Origin: Methylobacterium terrae | Lineage (GTDB): Bacteria; Pseudomonadota; Alphaproteobacteria; Rhizobiales; Beijerinckiaceae | Assembly (NCBI RefSeq): GCF_003173755.1 | Contig: NZ_CP029553.1 | Location: forward strand, 5,522,001 to 5,586,000 | DNA: 64,000 nt | Reading direction: 5' to 3' | Shown: positions 33,713 to 43,516 of the stretch, piece by piece | Layout: every line of letters starts with the position of its first letter | How positions within the stretch are numbered: position 1 is the stretch's first letter | Made by a program: the position numbers and the translations under genes | The notes under the pieces: model-generated | The model's input: only the letters and a program-made list of their open reading frames with translations | The model's database searches: none | What the model was told of the DNA's origin: nothing

Positions 33713-35431
33713 ATGACCCTCGCCGGCTGGATCCAGATCGCGCTGTTCTGCGCTCTCGTCCTCGCCCTGGTGAAGCCCCTCGGTCTCTACATGACCCGGG
33801 TCTTCACCGGCGCCTCCACCCCGCTCTCCCCCGTGCTGCGCCCGGTCGAGCGCGGCCTCTACCGCCTCGCCGGCATCGACGAGGCCCACGAGCAGCACTG
33901 GCTGACCTACGCGGGCGCCATGCTGGTCTTCCACGCCGCCGGATTTGTGCTGCTCTACGGAATCCTGCGGCTGCAAGCATTCCTGCCCCTCAACCCCGCC
34001 GACCAGGGCGCGGTGGCGCCGGACCTCGCCTTCAACACGGCCGCGAGCTTCGTCACCAACACCAACTGGCAGAATTACGGCGGCGAGAGCACCCTCTCGT
34101 ACCTGTCGCAGATGCTGGGGCTGACGCCGCAGAACTTCCTCTCGGCGGCGACCGGCATCGCGCTCGCCGTGGCGCTGATCCGGGGCTTTGCCCGCGCGTC
34201 CGCCCGCACGGTGGGCTCGTTCTGGGTCGACCTGACCCGCTGCACCCTCTACGTGCTGCTGCCGCTCTGCATCCTCTACACCCTGTTCCTGGTCTGGCAG
34301 GGCGTGCCGCAGACGCTCGCGCCCTACGCCGAGGCCACGACGCTGGAGGGCGGACACCAGACCATCGCGCTCGGCCCCGTGGCGAGCCAGGTGGCGATCA
34401 AGATGCTCGGCACCAACGGCGGCGGCTTCTTCAACGCCAACGCCGCCCACCCGTTTGAGAACCCGACCGCGTGGTCGAACCTGATCCAGATGGCGTCGAT
34501 CTTCGCCCTGGGGGCCGCGCTCACCAACGTGTTCGGCCGCATGGTCGGGGACGAGCGCCAGGGCTGGGCGATCCTCGCCGCGATGGGCGTGCTGTTCCTC
34601 GCCGGCACCGCGATCACCTGCGCGGCGGAGGGCGCCGGCAACCCGCTGCTGACTGCGCTGGGCCTCCAGGGCGGCAATCTCGAGGGCAAGGAGCTGCGCT
34701 TCGGCATCCCCGGCTCGGCGCTGTTCGCGGTGGTGACCACCGCCGCCTCCTGCGGCGCGGTCAACGCCATGCACGACGCCTTCACGGCGCTCGGCGGCCT
34801 GGTCCCGCTCGTCAACATGCAGCTCGGCGAGATCATCGTCGGCGGCGTCGGTGCCGGGCTCTACGGCATGCTGGTCTTCGTCGTGGTGGCGATCTTCGTC
34901 GCCGGGCTGATGGTCGGGCGCACGCCCGAATACCTCGGCAAGAAGATCGAGGCGCGCGAGGTCAAGATGGCGATGCTCGCCATCCTCTGCCTGCCCCTGA
35001 TGATGCTCGGCTTCACGGGGCTGGCCACCGTGCTGCCGGCGGGCCTCAGCGGTCCCGCCAACGCGGGTCCGCACGGCTTCACCGAGATCCTCTACGCCTT
35101 CACCTCGGCGGCGGCGAACAACGGCTCGGCCTTCGCGGGCCTCTCGGGCAACACCCCGTTCTACAACCTGACGCTCGGCGCCGGGATGCTGGTCGGGCGG
35201 TTCTTCGTCATCATCCCGGCGCTCGCCATCGCCGGCTCGCTCGCGGGAAAGAAGACGGTGCCGGCCTCCGCCGGCACCTTCCCGACCGATGGCGGCCTGT
35301 TCGTCGGCCTGCTGGTCGGGGTGATCCTGATCGTCGGGGGCCTGACCTTCTTCCCGTCGCTGGCGCTCGGACCCATCGTCGAGCACCTGGCGGGCGCGGC
35401 CGGCCAGACCTTCGCGGCGGCGGGGAACTAA
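33713..35431 (+). CDS. kdpA: K+-transporting ATPase KdpA subunit
   Basis: A 572-residue channel-like subunit with about ten transmembrane helices. The four selectivity-filter-type loops are seen: [51 protein letters not shown] and [13 protein letters not shown]. It selects K+ and passes it to KdpB for ATP-driven import at low external K+. Length and end match the family. A 61-residue gene starts 4 bp after the stop, so an extra gene is inserted in the usual kdpA-kdpB junction. Confidence 0.97.
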   Translation: MTLAGWIQIALFCALVLALVKPLGLYMTRVFTGASTPLSPVLRPVERGLYRLAGIDEAHEQHWLTYAGAMLVFHAAGFVLLYGILRLQAFLPLNPADQGAVAPDLAFNTAASFVTNTNWQNYGGESTLSYLSQMLGLTPQNFLSAATGIALAVALIRGFARASARTVGSFWVDLTRCTLYVLLPLCILYTLFLVWQGVPQTLAPYAEATTLEGGHQTIALGPVASQVAIKMLGTNGGGFFNANAAHPFENPTAWSNLIQMASIFALGAALTNVFGRMVGDERQGWAILAAMGVLFLAGTAITCAAEGAGNPLLTALGLQGGNLEGKELRFGIPGSALFAVVTTAASCGAVNAMHDAFTALGGLVPLVNMQLGEIIVGGVGAGLYGMLVFVVVAIFVAGLMVGRTPEYLGKKIEAREVKMAMLAILCLPLMMLGFTGLATVLPAGLSGPANAGPHGFTEILYAFTSAAANNGSAFAGLSGNTPFYNLTLGAGMLVGRFFVIIPALAIAGSLAGKKTVPASAGTFPTDGGLFVGLLVGVILIVGGLTFFPSLALGPIVEHLAGAAGQTFAAAGN

Positions 35432-35435
35432 GGCC

Positions 35436-35621
35436 ATGACCACCCACGCCGACCGCCTCCGCCGGGGCCTGTCCCGGCACCGGCCTCGCTCCGGCCCGCT
35501 CCCCGACCGGTCCGCCTTGCGGCCCTGCGACATCGTCCTGGCGCTCACCGGCCTCGCGCTGCTGGGCTCCGGCGCGATCTGGGCGGCGGTCGTGCTCGGG
35601 AGCGCGGCGCTCGCGCCGTGA
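35436..35621 (+). CDS. Small membrane protein between kdpA and kdpB (61 aa)
   Basis: Starts 4 bp after kdpA and encodes an Arg-rich N-terminus (about 1-28) followed by one transmembrane helix, DIVLALTGLALLGSGAIWAAVVLGSAALAP. It has no resemblance to KdpF in sequence. Its place directly behind kdpA suggests translational coupling and possibly a role in the complex. The frame is short but the hydrophobic segment and coupling support it. Confidence 0.6.
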   Translation: MTTHADRLRRGLSRHRPRSGPLPDRSALRPCDIVLALTGLALLGSGAIWAAVVLGSAALAP

Positions 35622-35662
35622 CGAGCCGTCCGAGTGAACGGGGCTCATCCCGTTCACGACCC

Positions 35663-35775
35663 CATCCTGAGGTGCGAACGGAGTGAGCCTCGAAGGAGGG
35701 CTCCAGAGGCCATAGCGATCACTGGAGCCCTCCTTCGAGATTAGTCGATCTTCGATCGACTAACGCCTCAGGATG
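35663..35775. repeat. Palindromic repeat inside the kdp operon
   Basis: Outer arms CATCCTGAGG (35663-35672) and CCTCAGGATG (35766-35775) enclose inner arms CGAAGGAGGGCTCCAG (35691-35706) and CTGGAGCCCTCCTTCG (35722-35737), plus a small TCGATCTTCGATCGA palindrome. This is a dispersed intergenic repeat type found in many Hyphomicrobiales. It occupies most of the 305-bp gap before kdpB (35622-35926) and would fold strongly in the mRNA, so it may lower kdpB-C-D-E expression or protect upstream mRNA. Confidence 0.8.
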
Positions 35776-35926
35776 AGGTTGTGGGTGGGAGATGACGGGG
35801 CCATTGGCGATCCGTCTAATCTCAGGAAAGCGCCCCTATCCGCTCGAAATTCGACACTTCACTTCTTGGTGCTGTGGCCACAGCCGCCTGCCCCACTCTC
35901 CCCGCCTCATCCGGATCCCAAGGATC

Positions 35927-38041
35927 ATGGCCCAATCCCAAAAACCCTCTCTCCTCGACGCCGGCCTGATCGGCCCGGCCTGCCTCGGCGCGGTCGCGAA
36001 GCTCGATCCGCGCCAGATGGTGAAGAACCCCGTGATGTTCGTGGTCGAGGTCGTGGCGGCCTTCACCACGCTTCTGTTCGTCCGCGACCTCGTCACCGGC
36101 GGCCAGGATCTGATGTTCACCGGCCAGATCATCCTCTGGCTGTGGTTCACCGTCCTGTTCGCCAACTTCGCCGAGGCGGTGGCGGAGGGACGCGGTAAGG
36201 CGCAGGCCGAGTCCCTGCGCCGCACCCGCACCGAGACCACCGCCAAGCTCCTGACCGGCCCCGCCGCCGCACCCGGCGGCCCGCGGACGGCCTACGAGAC
36301 CGTGCCGGGCGCCGGGCTCACGGTCGGCGACGTGGTGCTGGTCGAGGCCGGCGACGTGATCCCGTCGGACGGCGAGGTGATCGAGGGCATCGCCTCGGTC
36401 AACGAGGCGGCGATCACCGGCGAATCCGCCCCCGTCATCCGCGAATCCGGCGGCGACCGCTCGGCGGTGACCGGCGGCACGCAGGTGCTCTCCGACTGGA
36501 TCCGGGTGCGGATCACGGCGGCCGCCGGCTCGACCTTCATCGACCGGATGATCGCGCTGGTGGAAGGGGCGGCGCGCCAGAAGACCCCCAACGAGATCGC
36601 CCTCAACATCCTGCTGTCCGGCCTCACCATCGTGTTCGTGTTCGCGGTCGGCTCGATCCCGAGCTTTTCGGCTTACGCCGGCGGCGCGATCCCGCTCGCG
36701 GTCCTGGTGGCCCTCTTCGTCACCCTGATCCCGACGACGATCGGCGCGCTGCTCTCGGCGATCGGCATCGCCGGCATGGACCGGCTGGTGCGGTTCAACG
36801 TGCTCGCCCTATCGGGCCGGGCCGTCGAGGCGGCGGGCGACGTCGACACGCTGCTCCTCGACAAGACCGGCACGATCACGCTCGGCAACCGCCAGGCGAC
36901 CGAGTTCCGCCCCTTGCGCGGCGTCACCCCCGGCACGCTGGCGGATGCGGCCCAGCTCGCCTCGCTCGCCGACGAGACGCCGGAGGGGCGCTCGATCGTG
37001 GTTCTGGCCAAGGAGGCGCACGGCATCCGCGCCCGCGACATGGGAAGCCTGAACGCCGCCTTCGTCCCCTTCACCGCGCAGTCGCGGATGTCGGGCATCG
37101 ACCTCGACGGCTCCTCGATCCGCAAGGGCGCGGTCGAGGCGGTGATCGCGAGCCTCGAATCCGCCCCGGCGCCGGTCGGTGCCGGGGCCGCCGCCCGGGT
37201 GCTGCAACCCCGCCTCGATCCGGCCGCCGCCCAGGAGGTTCGCAGCATCGCCGAGGAGATCGCCAAGGCTGGCGGCACGCCGCTGGCAGTGGCCCGCGAC
37301 GGCCGGCTCCTCGGCGTCGTCCACCTCAAGGACATCGTCAAGGGCGGCATCGCCGAGCGCTTCGCGGAGCTGCGCCGGATGGGCATCCGCACGGTGATGA
37401 TCACCGGCGACAACCCGATGACCGCGGCGGCCATCGCGGCGGAGGCCGGCGTCGACGACTTCCTCGCGCAAGCCACGCCCGAGGACAAGCTGGCGCTGAT
37501 CCGCAAGGAGCAGGCTGAAGGAAAGCTCGTGGCGATGTGCGGCGACGGCACCAACGACGCCCCGGCGCTGGCCCAGGCCGATGTCGGCGTGGCGATGAAC
37601 ACCGGCACGGTGGCGGCCCGCGAGGCCGGCAACATGGTCGACCTCGATTCCGACCCGACCAAGCTCATCGAGATCGTCGAGATCGGCAAGCAGCTGCTGA
37701 TGACCCGCGGCGCGCTCACCACCTTCTCGATCGCCAACGACGTGGCGAAGTACTTCGCCATCATCCCGGCGATGTTCGTCGGGCTCTATCCGCAGCTCCA
37801 GGCCCTCAACGTGATGGGGCTGGCCTCGCCCCAGAGCGCGATCCTGTCGGCGATCATCTTCAACGCGCTGATCATCGTGGCGCTGATCCCGCTCGCCTTG
37901 CGCGGGGTGAGCTACCGCGCGGTCGGCGCCGCCGCGTTGCTGCGGCGCAACCTCCTGATCTATGGTCTCGGCGGGATCCTGGTGCCGTTCGCCGGCATCA
38001 AGCTGATCGACCTCGCCGTGAGCGCCCTCCACTTGGCTTGA
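35927..38041 (+). CDS. kdpB: K+-transporting P-type ATPase KdpB subunit
   Basis: A 704-residue P-type ATPase. The phosphorylation motif is [13 protein letters not shown] with D312; the actuator loop shows [10 protein letters not shown]; the nucleotide and hinge motifs are [39 protein letters not shown] and [21 protein letters not shown]. Membrane helices flank these. It hydrolyses ATP and moves K+ received from KdpA. I chose ATG 35927 ([15 protein letters not shown]...), since residues before it are not conserved. kdpC starts 11 bp later. Confidence 0.97.
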   Translation: MAQSQKPSLLDAGLIGPACLGAVAKLDPRQMVKNPVMFVVEVVAAFTTLLFVRDLVTGGQDLMFTGQIILWLWFTVLFANFAEAVAEGRGKAQAESLRRTRTETTAKLLTGPAAAPGGPRTAYETVPGAGLTVGDVVLVEAGDVIPSDGEVIEGIASVNEAAITGESAPVIRESGGDRSAVTGGTQVLSDWIRVRITAAAGSTFIDRMIALVEGAARQKTPNEIALNILLSGLTIVFVFAVGSIPSFSAYAGGAIPLAVLVALFVTLIPTTIGALLSAIGIAGMDRLVRFNVLALSGRAVEAAGDVDTLLLDKTGTITLGNRQATEFRPLRGVTPGTLADAAQLASLADETPEGRSIVVLAKEAHGIRARDMGSLNAAFVPFTAQSRMSGIDLDGSSIRKGAVEAVIASLESAPAPVGAGAAARVLQPRLDPAAAQEVRSIAEEIAKAGGTPLAVARDGRLLGVVHLKDIVKGGIAERFAELRRMGIRTVMITGDNPMTAAAIAAEAGVDDFLAQATPEDKLALIRKEQAEGKLVAMCGDGTNDAPALAQADVGVAMNTGTVAAREAGNMVDLDSDPTKLIEIVEIGKQLLMTRGALTTFSIANDVAKYFAIIPAMFVGLYPQLQALNVMGLASPQSAILSAIIFNALIIVALIPLALRGVSYRAVGAAALLRRNLLIYGLGGILVPFAGIKLIDLAVSALHLA

Positions 38042-38052
38042 GAGACATCGCC

Positions 38053-38676
38053 ATGCTCCGGCACCTCCGCCCCGCCCTCGTGCTCCTCACCGGCCTGACC
38101 CTCGTCACCGGCCTCGCCTACCCGCTCGCCATGACGGGAGCGGCCGGCGCGCTCTTCCCGGCGCAGGCGCAAGGCAGCCTGATCCGTGGGCCCGACGGCA
38201 CGCCGGTCGGCTCCGCGCTGATCGGCCAGAGCTTCACCAGCCCGCGCTACTTCCACGGCCGCCCCTCGGCGACCGTGGCGCCGGATCCCGCCGACGCCTC
38301 GAGGACGGTGCCTGCGCCCTACAACGCCGCCAATTCCGGCGGCGCCAACCTGGGGCCCACCAACCCGGCGCTGATCGACCGGGTGAAGGCCGACCTCGCG
38401 ACGCTCAAGGCCGAGAACCCCCACGACCCGGTGCCGCAGGACCTCGTCACCACCTCGGGGTCCGGCCTCGACCCGGACGTCTCGCCCGAGGCCGCCTTGT
38501 TCCAGGTGCCCCGGGTGGCGAAGGCCCGCGGCCTCTCCGAGGATGCCTTGCGCGCCCTCGTCGCCGGGCAGATCCGGGAGCCGAGCCTCGGATTCCTCGG
38601 CGAGCGGCGGCTCAACGTGCTCGCCCTCAACCGCGCCCTGGATCTCGGCCCCGTGCCCGCGCAACGGGCCCGATGA
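38053..38676 (+). CDS. kdpC: K+-transporting ATPase KdpC subunit
   Basis: A 207-residue subunit with one N-terminal helix (LVLLTGLTLVTGLAYPLAMTG) and a periplasmic domain. Hallmarks are GSALIGQSFTSPRYFHGRPSA, then YNAANSGGANLGPTNPALIDRV and GLDPDVSPEAALFQVPRVAKARGL. KdpC acts as a catalytic chaperone that raises the complex's nucleotide affinity. Its stop overlaps kdpD (ATGA). Normal length. Confidence 0.96.
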   Translation: MLRHLRPALVLLTGLTLVTGLAYPLAMTGAAGALFPAQAQGSLIRGPDGTPVGSALIGQSFTSPRYFHGRPSATVAPDPADASRTVPAPYNAANSGGANLGPTNPALIDRVKADLATLKAENPHDPVPQDLVTTSGSGLDPDVSPEAALFQVPRVAKARGLSEDALRALVAGQIREPSLGFLGERRLNVLALNRALDLGPVPAQRAR

Positions 38677-41381
38677 GGGACGCATTTCGGCCCTCCCCCG
38701 ACGCTCTCCTGGCGCAGGCGCGCCGGGAGGCGCCCGGGCGCGGGCGCCTGAAAATCTTCCTCGGCGCCGCGCCGGGGGTCGGCAAGACCTACGAGATGCT
38801 GACGAGCGCCCATGCCCGCCGGCGCGAGGGCGTCGACGTGGTGGTGGGCGTGGTCGAGACCCACGGCCGGCCCGAGACCGAGGCCCTGGTCGCCGGGCTC
38901 GCGGTGCTGGCGCGCCGCACCGTCCCGTATGGCGGCTCCACGCTCTCCGAGATGGACCTCGACGGTCTGCTCGCCCGCAAGCCCCGGCTGGCCCTCGTCG
39001 ACGAGCTCGCCCACACCAACGCCCCGGGCTCGCGCCACCCGAAGCGCTACCTCGACGTCGAGGAGCTGCTGCAAGCCGGCATCGACGTCCACACGACGCT
39101 CAACATCCAGCACGTCGAGAGCCTGAACGACGTCGTGGCGCAGATCACCCGGATCCGGGTGCGCGAGACGGTGCCGGATTCGATCCTCGACCGGGCCGAC
39201 GACATCGAGGTGATCGACCTCTCCCCCGACGACCTGATCCGGCGCCTGCAGGAGGGCAAGGTCTACCTGCCGCGCCAGGCCGAGCGGGCGCTCCGGCACT
39301 ACTTCTCCCCCGGCAACCTGACGGCTCTGCGCGAGCTGGCGCTCCGCCGCACCGCCCAGCAGGTCGACGACCAGCTCGTCACCCACATGCGCGCCCACGC
39401 GATCCCCGGGCCCTGGGCGGCGGGCGAGCGGGTGCTGGTCTGCGTCAGCGAGGATCCGCGCGCGAGCGGCCTCGTGCGCTACGCCAAGCGCCTCGCCGAC
39501 CGGCTGCGGGCGCCCTTCACCGCGCTCACCATCGAGGGGCGGCGCAGCGCCTCCTTGAGCGAGGCCGAGCGCGACCGCATCGCCGACACCCTGCGGCTCG
39601 CCGAGCGCCTCGGGGGCGAGACCGCGACCCTGCCGAGCCAGGGCCGCATCGCCGACGACGTGGTGGGCTTTGCCCGCGAGCGCAACGTCACCCACGTGGT
39701 GATCGGCAAGTCGACCCGCTCGCGCTGGTTCGAGCTTCTCAACGGCTCGGTGGTGCACGACCTCCTGCGCCGCTCCGGCCCGATCAGCGTCCACGTCGTG
39801 GCGGGCGAGGAGATCGCCGGCGCACCCGCCCCCCACAAGGGCGTGCGCACCGCCCCGCCCGCGCCGAGCGCCCTGCCCTATGGTGCGGCGCTCGGCGCGG
39901 TCGCGGGCGCCCTGGGTCTCGGCCTCGCGCTGCAATCGTCCCTCGGGCACGAGAGCACCGACCTCGTCTTCCTCACCGCCGTGGTCGCGGTGGCGGTGCG
40001 CTTCGGGCTCTATCCCTCGCTCGCCGCGGTTCTGGCCTCGTCGCTCGCCTACAACTTCTTCTTCCTGCCGCCGCTCTACACCTTCACCATCGCCGACCCG
40101 ACCAACGTCGTCGCGCTGTTCTTCTTCACCCTGGTGGCGGTGGTGGTGTCGAACCTCGCCGCGCGGGTGCGGGCCGAGGCGACGATCTCGCGGGCGCGCT
40201 CGCGCACGACGGAAGCGCTCTACGGCTTCTCGCGCAAGCTCGCGAGTTGCGGCACCCTCGACGACGTGCTCTGGGCCACCGCCTACCAGATCGCCCTGAT
40301 GCTGCGCCTGCGGGTGGTGCTGCTCCTGCCGCAGAACGCCGGCGCGAACGACGGCACGGTGAGCGTGATGGCGGGCTATCCCCCGGAGGACTTCCTCGAC
40401 GAGGCCGACCTCGCGGCGGCGAAATGGACCTTCGACCACGGCCGCCCGGCGGGCCGCGGCGCCGACACCCTGCCGGGGGCCAAACGCCTGTTCCTCCCCC
40501 TGCGCACCGGCCGCGGCATGGTCGGGGTGGTCGGGCTCGACGGCGACAAGCCGGGGCCGCTCCTCACCCCCGACCAGCGCCGGCTCCTCGACGCGCTGGC
40601 CGACCAGGCGGCGCTCGCCATCGAGCGGGTCCACCTCGTCGAGGACCTCGACCGCGCCCGGCGCTCCGTCGAGACCGACCGCCTGCGCCAGGCCCTGCTG
40701 TCGTCGCTCTCGCACGACCTGAAGACGCCGCTCGCCGCGGTTCTGGGCTCGGCCACGACCTTGCGCGACCTCGGGGACGCCCTCGACCCGGAGGCGCAGG
40801 GCGACTTGCTGGCGACGATGATCGACGAGGCCGAGCGCCTCAACCGCTTCATCGCCAACCTGCTCGACATGACGAAGCTCGAATCCGGCGCGCTCGCACC
40901 GAACCTCGCGCCCCACGACCTCGCCGAGATCGTCGGCACGGCGCTGGAGCGCGCGGCCAAGATCCTGGGCCATCACCGCGTCGCGCTGGCGCTCGGGGCC
41001 GGCCTGCCGGCTTTGAGCCTCGACGCGGTGCTGATGGAGCAGGTGCTGTTCAACCTCCTCGACAACGCCGCCAAGTACGCGCCCGAGGAGAGCCTGGTGC
41101 GGATCGAGGGCTGGCGCGAGGGCGACGCGGTGCACCTGCGGATCCTCGACGAGGGCGAGGGCCTGCCGGAGGGCGACGAGGAGCGGATCTTCGACACCTT
41201 CTACCGGGTGCGCAAGCGCGACCGGGTCCGGGCCGGGACGGGCCTGGGGCTCGCCATCTCCCGCGGCTTCGTCGAGGCGATGGGCGGGGGGATCACCGCC
41301 CGCAACCGGGAGGACCGATCCGGCGCCGCCTTCACCCTGACCCTGCCGGTGCCCCGCGCCGCCCTGGAGGACGCCGCGTGA
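38673..41381 (+). CDS. kdpD: Sensor histidine kinase KdpD
   Basis: A 902-residue turgor/K+ sensor. Order of domains: KdpD N-terminal ATP-binding domain (Walker A GAAPGVGKTYEM near 31-42, Walker B LVDELAHTNAPGSRH), a USP-like domain (about 250-370), four membrane helices (about 400-500, with YNFFFLPPLYTFTIADP), a GAF-like region, then HisKA with phospho-accepting H681 in SSLSHDLKTPLAA and the HATPase domain (NLLDNAAKYAPE, GTGLGLAISRGFV). It phosphorylates KdpE when K+ is limiting. Its TGA overlaps the GTG of kdpE. Confidence 0.97.
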   Translation: MRDAFRPSPDALLAQARREAPGRGRLKIFLGAAPGVGKTYEMLTSAHARRREGVDVVVGVVETHGRPETEALVAGLAVLARRTVPYGGSTLSEMDLDGLLARKPRLALVDELAHTNAPGSRHPKRYLDVEELLQAGIDVHTTLNIQHVESLNDVVAQITRIRVRETVPDSILDRADDIEVIDLSPDDLIRRLQEGKVYLPRQAERALRHYFSPGNLTALRELALRRTAQQVDDQLVTHMRAHAIPGPWAAGERVLVCVSEDPRASGLVRYAKRLADRLRAPFTALTIEGRRSASLSEAERDRIADTLRLAERLGGETATLPSQGRIADDVVGFARERNVTHVVIGKSTRSRWFELLNGSVVHDLLRRSGPISVHVVAGEEIAGAPAPHKGVRTAPPAPSALPYGAALGAVAGALGLGLALQSSLGHESTDLVFLTAVVAVAVRFGLYPSLAAVLASSLAYNFFFLPPLYTFTIADPTNVVALFFFTLVAVVVSNLAARVRAEATISRARSRTTEALYGFSRKLASCGTLDDVLWATAYQIALMLRLRVVLLLPQNAGANDGTVSVMAGYPPEDFLDEADLAAAKWTFDHGRPAGRGADTLPGAKRLFLPLRTGRGMVGVVGLDGDKPGPLLTPDQRRLLDALADQAALAIERVHLVEDLDRARRSVETDRLRQALLSSLSHDLKTPLAAVLGSATTLRDLGDALDPEAQGDLLATMIDEAERLNRFIANLLDMTKLESGALAPNLAPHDLAEIVGTALERAAKILGHHRVALALGAGLPALSLDAVLMEQVLFNLLDNAAKYAPEESLVRIEGWREGDAVHLRILDEGEGLPEGDEERIFDTFYRVRKRDRVRAGTGLGLAISRGFVEAMGGGITARNREDRSGAAFTLTLPVPRAALEDAA

Positions 41382-42067
41382 CGAACGATCCCCGCATCCT
41401 GGTGATCGACGACGAGCCGCCGATCCGCAAGCTCCTGCGGGTCGGCTTGAGCAGCCAGGGCTACGCGGTGGCGGAGGCGCAAAACGGCCGGACCGCCCTC
41501 GACCTCCTGGAGCGGGAGGCCTTCGCGCTCGCGATCCTCGATCTCGGCCTGCCGGACATCGCTGGCCACGCCCTCCTGGCGCAGATCCGCGCCAGGCGGC
41601 CGGACCTGCCGGTGATCGTGCTGTCGAGCCGCGACGACGAGGCCGGCAAGGTCGAGGCCCTCGATCTCGGGGCGGACGACTACGTCACCAAGCCCTTCGG
41701 CATGAACGAGCTGCTCGCCCGGATGCGCAACGCGCTGCGCCACCAGCTCGCGGTCGGCGGCGAGCGGCCGGTGTTCCGGGCCGGCGAGCTCTCGGTCGAC
41801 CTCGTGCGCCGCATCGTCCGGGTGGGCGAGCGCGAGGTGAAGCTCTCGCCCAAGGAGTACGACGTGCTGCGCCTGCTGGTGCACCATGCCGGCAAGGTGC
41901 TCACCCACGCCCACCTGCTGCGCGAGGTCTGGGGCACGGCCGCCGACCCGCAATACCTCCGGGTCTACGTGCGCCAGCTGCGCCAGAAGCTCGAGCCGGA
42001 GCCCGAGCGCCCGCGCTACATCCTGACCGAGACCGGGGTCGGCTACCGGATGCGGGCGCCGGATTGA
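41378..42067 (+). CDS. kdpE: Response regulator KdpE
   Basis: A 229-residue OmpR-type regulator starting with GTG. Receiver residues: DDE near 10-12, the phospho-acceptor D in LAILDLGLPD near 55, and K in DDYVTKPFG. The C-terminal winged helix holds VKLSPKEYDVLRLLVHHAGKVLTHAHLLREVWG and YLRVYVRQLRQKLE. It activates the kdp operon, presumably through the TTTATG-N5-TTTATG site at 33378-33394. The 3' end overlaps a convergent small gene. Confidence 0.97.
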   Translation: MTNDPRILVIDDEPPIRKLLRVGLSSQGYAVAEAQNGRTALDLLEREAFALAILDLGLPDIAGHALLAQIRARRPDLPVIVLSSRDDEAGKVEALDLGADDYVTKPFGMNELLARMRNALRHQLAVGGERPVFRAGELSVDLVRRIVRVGEREVKLSPKEYDVLRLLVHHAGKVLTHAHLLREVWGTAADPQYLRVYVRQLRQKLEPEPERPRYILTETGVGYRMRAPD

Positions 42068-42279
42068 GGCGCCGGCCCGGGACCTTCCCTCGAGGGCGCT
42101 CCTCCCCTCAAAGGGCGCTCCTCCGGCGAGGACGGCGCGGCCGTGCCGTCGGGCGCGCGCCGCACCCAGGCGTCGAGGGCCCAGCCGATGCCGCGGCCGG
42201 CGGCGGCCACGAAGACCAGCGCCCCGGCGAGGTGGAGGAAGAGCGGCGCGTTCGATGTCGCGGGCAGCAGGGCTTGCAA
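42043..42279 (-). CDS. Small membrane protein (78 aa)
   Basis: A TTG-started frame: MQALLPATSNAPLFLHLAGALVFVAAAGRGIGWALDAWVRRA and a Pro/Arg-rich tail. One transmembrane helix is clear (about residues 13-33). A GAGGAC stretch lies upstream. The last 25 bp overlap the kdpE 3' end. No family recognised; the hydrophobic segment argues for a real gene, but the disordered tail is weak. Confidence 0.45.
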   Translation of the reverse strand: MQALLPATSNAPLFLHLAGALVFVAAAGRGIGWALDAWVRRAPDGTAAPSSPEERPLRGGAPSREGPGPAPQSGARIR

Positions 42280-42469
42280 AGGCGTCGGTCCTCGAATCTC
42301 ACCGTGGAAGAAGGCCGCCGCGGGCCGCCGGACCGCCAGTGCTCCGGCGCCACAGGCCGCCGGGGCCCGACGACCGCCGGAGGGGCGCGGCGGCGGATGG
42401 GACGGCCGGTGTGGCGCTCCCGCCGCAGCCGCGGGAGCCGCGCGCCGCGATGCCGGGGGGCCTCGCGAA

Positions 42470-42841
42470 TCAGCGCGGCCCGGTCGCCGGGGCGTGGGCC
42501 CGCGCCGCGTGGGTCCACGGGGTGATCGCGGCCGCCAGGGTCGCGCAGCAGCGGACCGGCAGCGGACAATCCTCCCCGGCGCCGCGGTGGCAGAGGCGGC
42601 GGGAGGGCGCGGGAGGGTGATCGTCCCCGGCCTCGCCGGCCAGGCTCGCGAGCAGCATCTCCTCGTGATGGTACTCGAGGCCGAGGGACACGCGGATCCC
42701 GCGCAGGACGTTCCGCTCGCGATCGGTCGGCAACCCGTCGCGCTCGCGGGTGTCGATCAATGAAGCCTGCCGTACCGCCCGGTCGCACGTCGCCCCGATG
42801 TTGGATTGGACTTGGGTGAGCAGCGCCCGCGCGTCCATCAT
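42470..42841 (-). CDS. Hypothetical protein (123 aa)
   Basis: Starts MMDARALLTQVQSNIGATCDRAVRQASLIDTRERDG followed by LPTDRERNVLRGIRVSLGLEYHHEEMLLASLAGEAGDD. The N-terminal 75 residues look like a helical cytoplasmic domain; the C-terminal half is His/Cys/Ala-rich with several Cys (LCHRGAGEDC, RCCATL). AGGGGG precedes the twin ATG, so either Met may start. It is a single gene between the kdp system and a membrane protein gene. I do not recognise the family. The 283 bp upstream to 43124 contains no other convincing gene. Confidence 0.55.
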   Translation of the reverse strand: MMDARALLTQVQSNIGATCDRAVRQASLIDTRERDGLPTDRERNVLRGIRVSLGLEYHHEEMLLASLAGEAGDDHPPAPSRRLCHRGAGEDCPLPVRCCATLAAAITPWTHAARAHAPATGPR

Positions 42842-43124
42842 GCCCCCTGCATTGTTGCATCCGCGGATCTGTGGTCGCCCGCGCTGTGGATAACCTGGTC
42901 CACCTCGCCGCGACTGGGGAGGGACATGACGGTTAGATGAGGGTGCGTGCGACGCGAGTGTGGCGCGGGCGCAACCCTCGGTACCCAGGCCCGACCGGAG
43001 ACGGGGCGGTGCAACAGGCGGGGATCGGGAGGCGGGGATCTCGTGGCGGACGCCCCACAAAAAGCCATGCTCCTCGCGTCTCTATGGCGCCTACGGTGAG
43101 TCGTGAGGCGAAGAGCGAAGCCCG

Positions 43125-43421
43125 ATGATGCAGATTGCCGCCTTCCTGGTGTTCCTGGCCATGGGCGTGACCAACCTCCTGGCGGTGCAGGCCGGGCTGA
43201 CGGCGGTGCTGGGCGTGCCGGTGCTCGTCGCCCTCGTGGTCGCGGTGCCGGTGTTCTACTTCCGCTTCGTCGGCTCGGCGGCGGGCATCGTCGGGGCGAT
43301 CGTCGGCTGGCAGATGTCGGCGCCGCTGGCGGTGCTGCTGTTCTGCTGGCCGGTGCTCGTCTACGGCTTCCTGCGCGGCGGGGCCGAGGCCCGGACCTTC
43401 CTCGCCCGGCGCGCGGCCTGA
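43125..43421 (+). CDS. Membrane protein, three helices (98 aa)
   Basis: Encodes IAAFLVFLAMGVTNLLAVQAG, VLGVPVLVALVVAVPVFYFRFV and GAIVGWQMSAPLAVLLFCWPVLVYGFL: three or four transmembrane helices separated by short loops, with a charged end (RGGAEARTFLARRAA). No catalytic motif. Codon use and length are consistent with a genuine inner-membrane protein. It stands between two opposite-strand genes. Confidence 0.7.
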   Translation: MMQIAAFLVFLAMGVTNLLAVQAGLTAVLGVPVLVALVVAVPVFYFRFVGSAAGIVGAIVGWQMSAPLAVLLFCWPVLVYGFLRGGAEARTFLARRAA

Positions 43422-43462
43422 TCGCGCGACCCCGCTCTCGGCGCCGCCCCGGGTTCGCTGCC

Positions 43463-43516
43463 CGAGCTTTCAGCGCTGCCCGAGCTTTCAGCGCTGCCCG
43501 AGCTTTCAGCGCTGCC
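43463..43516. repeat. Three tandem 18-bp repeats at the 3' end of a regulator gene
   Basis: CGAGCTTTCAGCGCTGCC occurs at 43463-43480, 43481-43498 and 43499-43516 with no mismatch. The last copy covers the final codons and stop of the XRE-cupin gene, so the gene's end has been copied twice downstream of itself. It does not alter the protein. Confidence 0.95.

Noticed and set aside
35663..35775. Palindromic region before kdpB as a riboswitch
   Set aside because: Its arms match a dispersed intergenic repeat style rather than any known K+- or c-di-AMP-riboswitch core that I can recognise.
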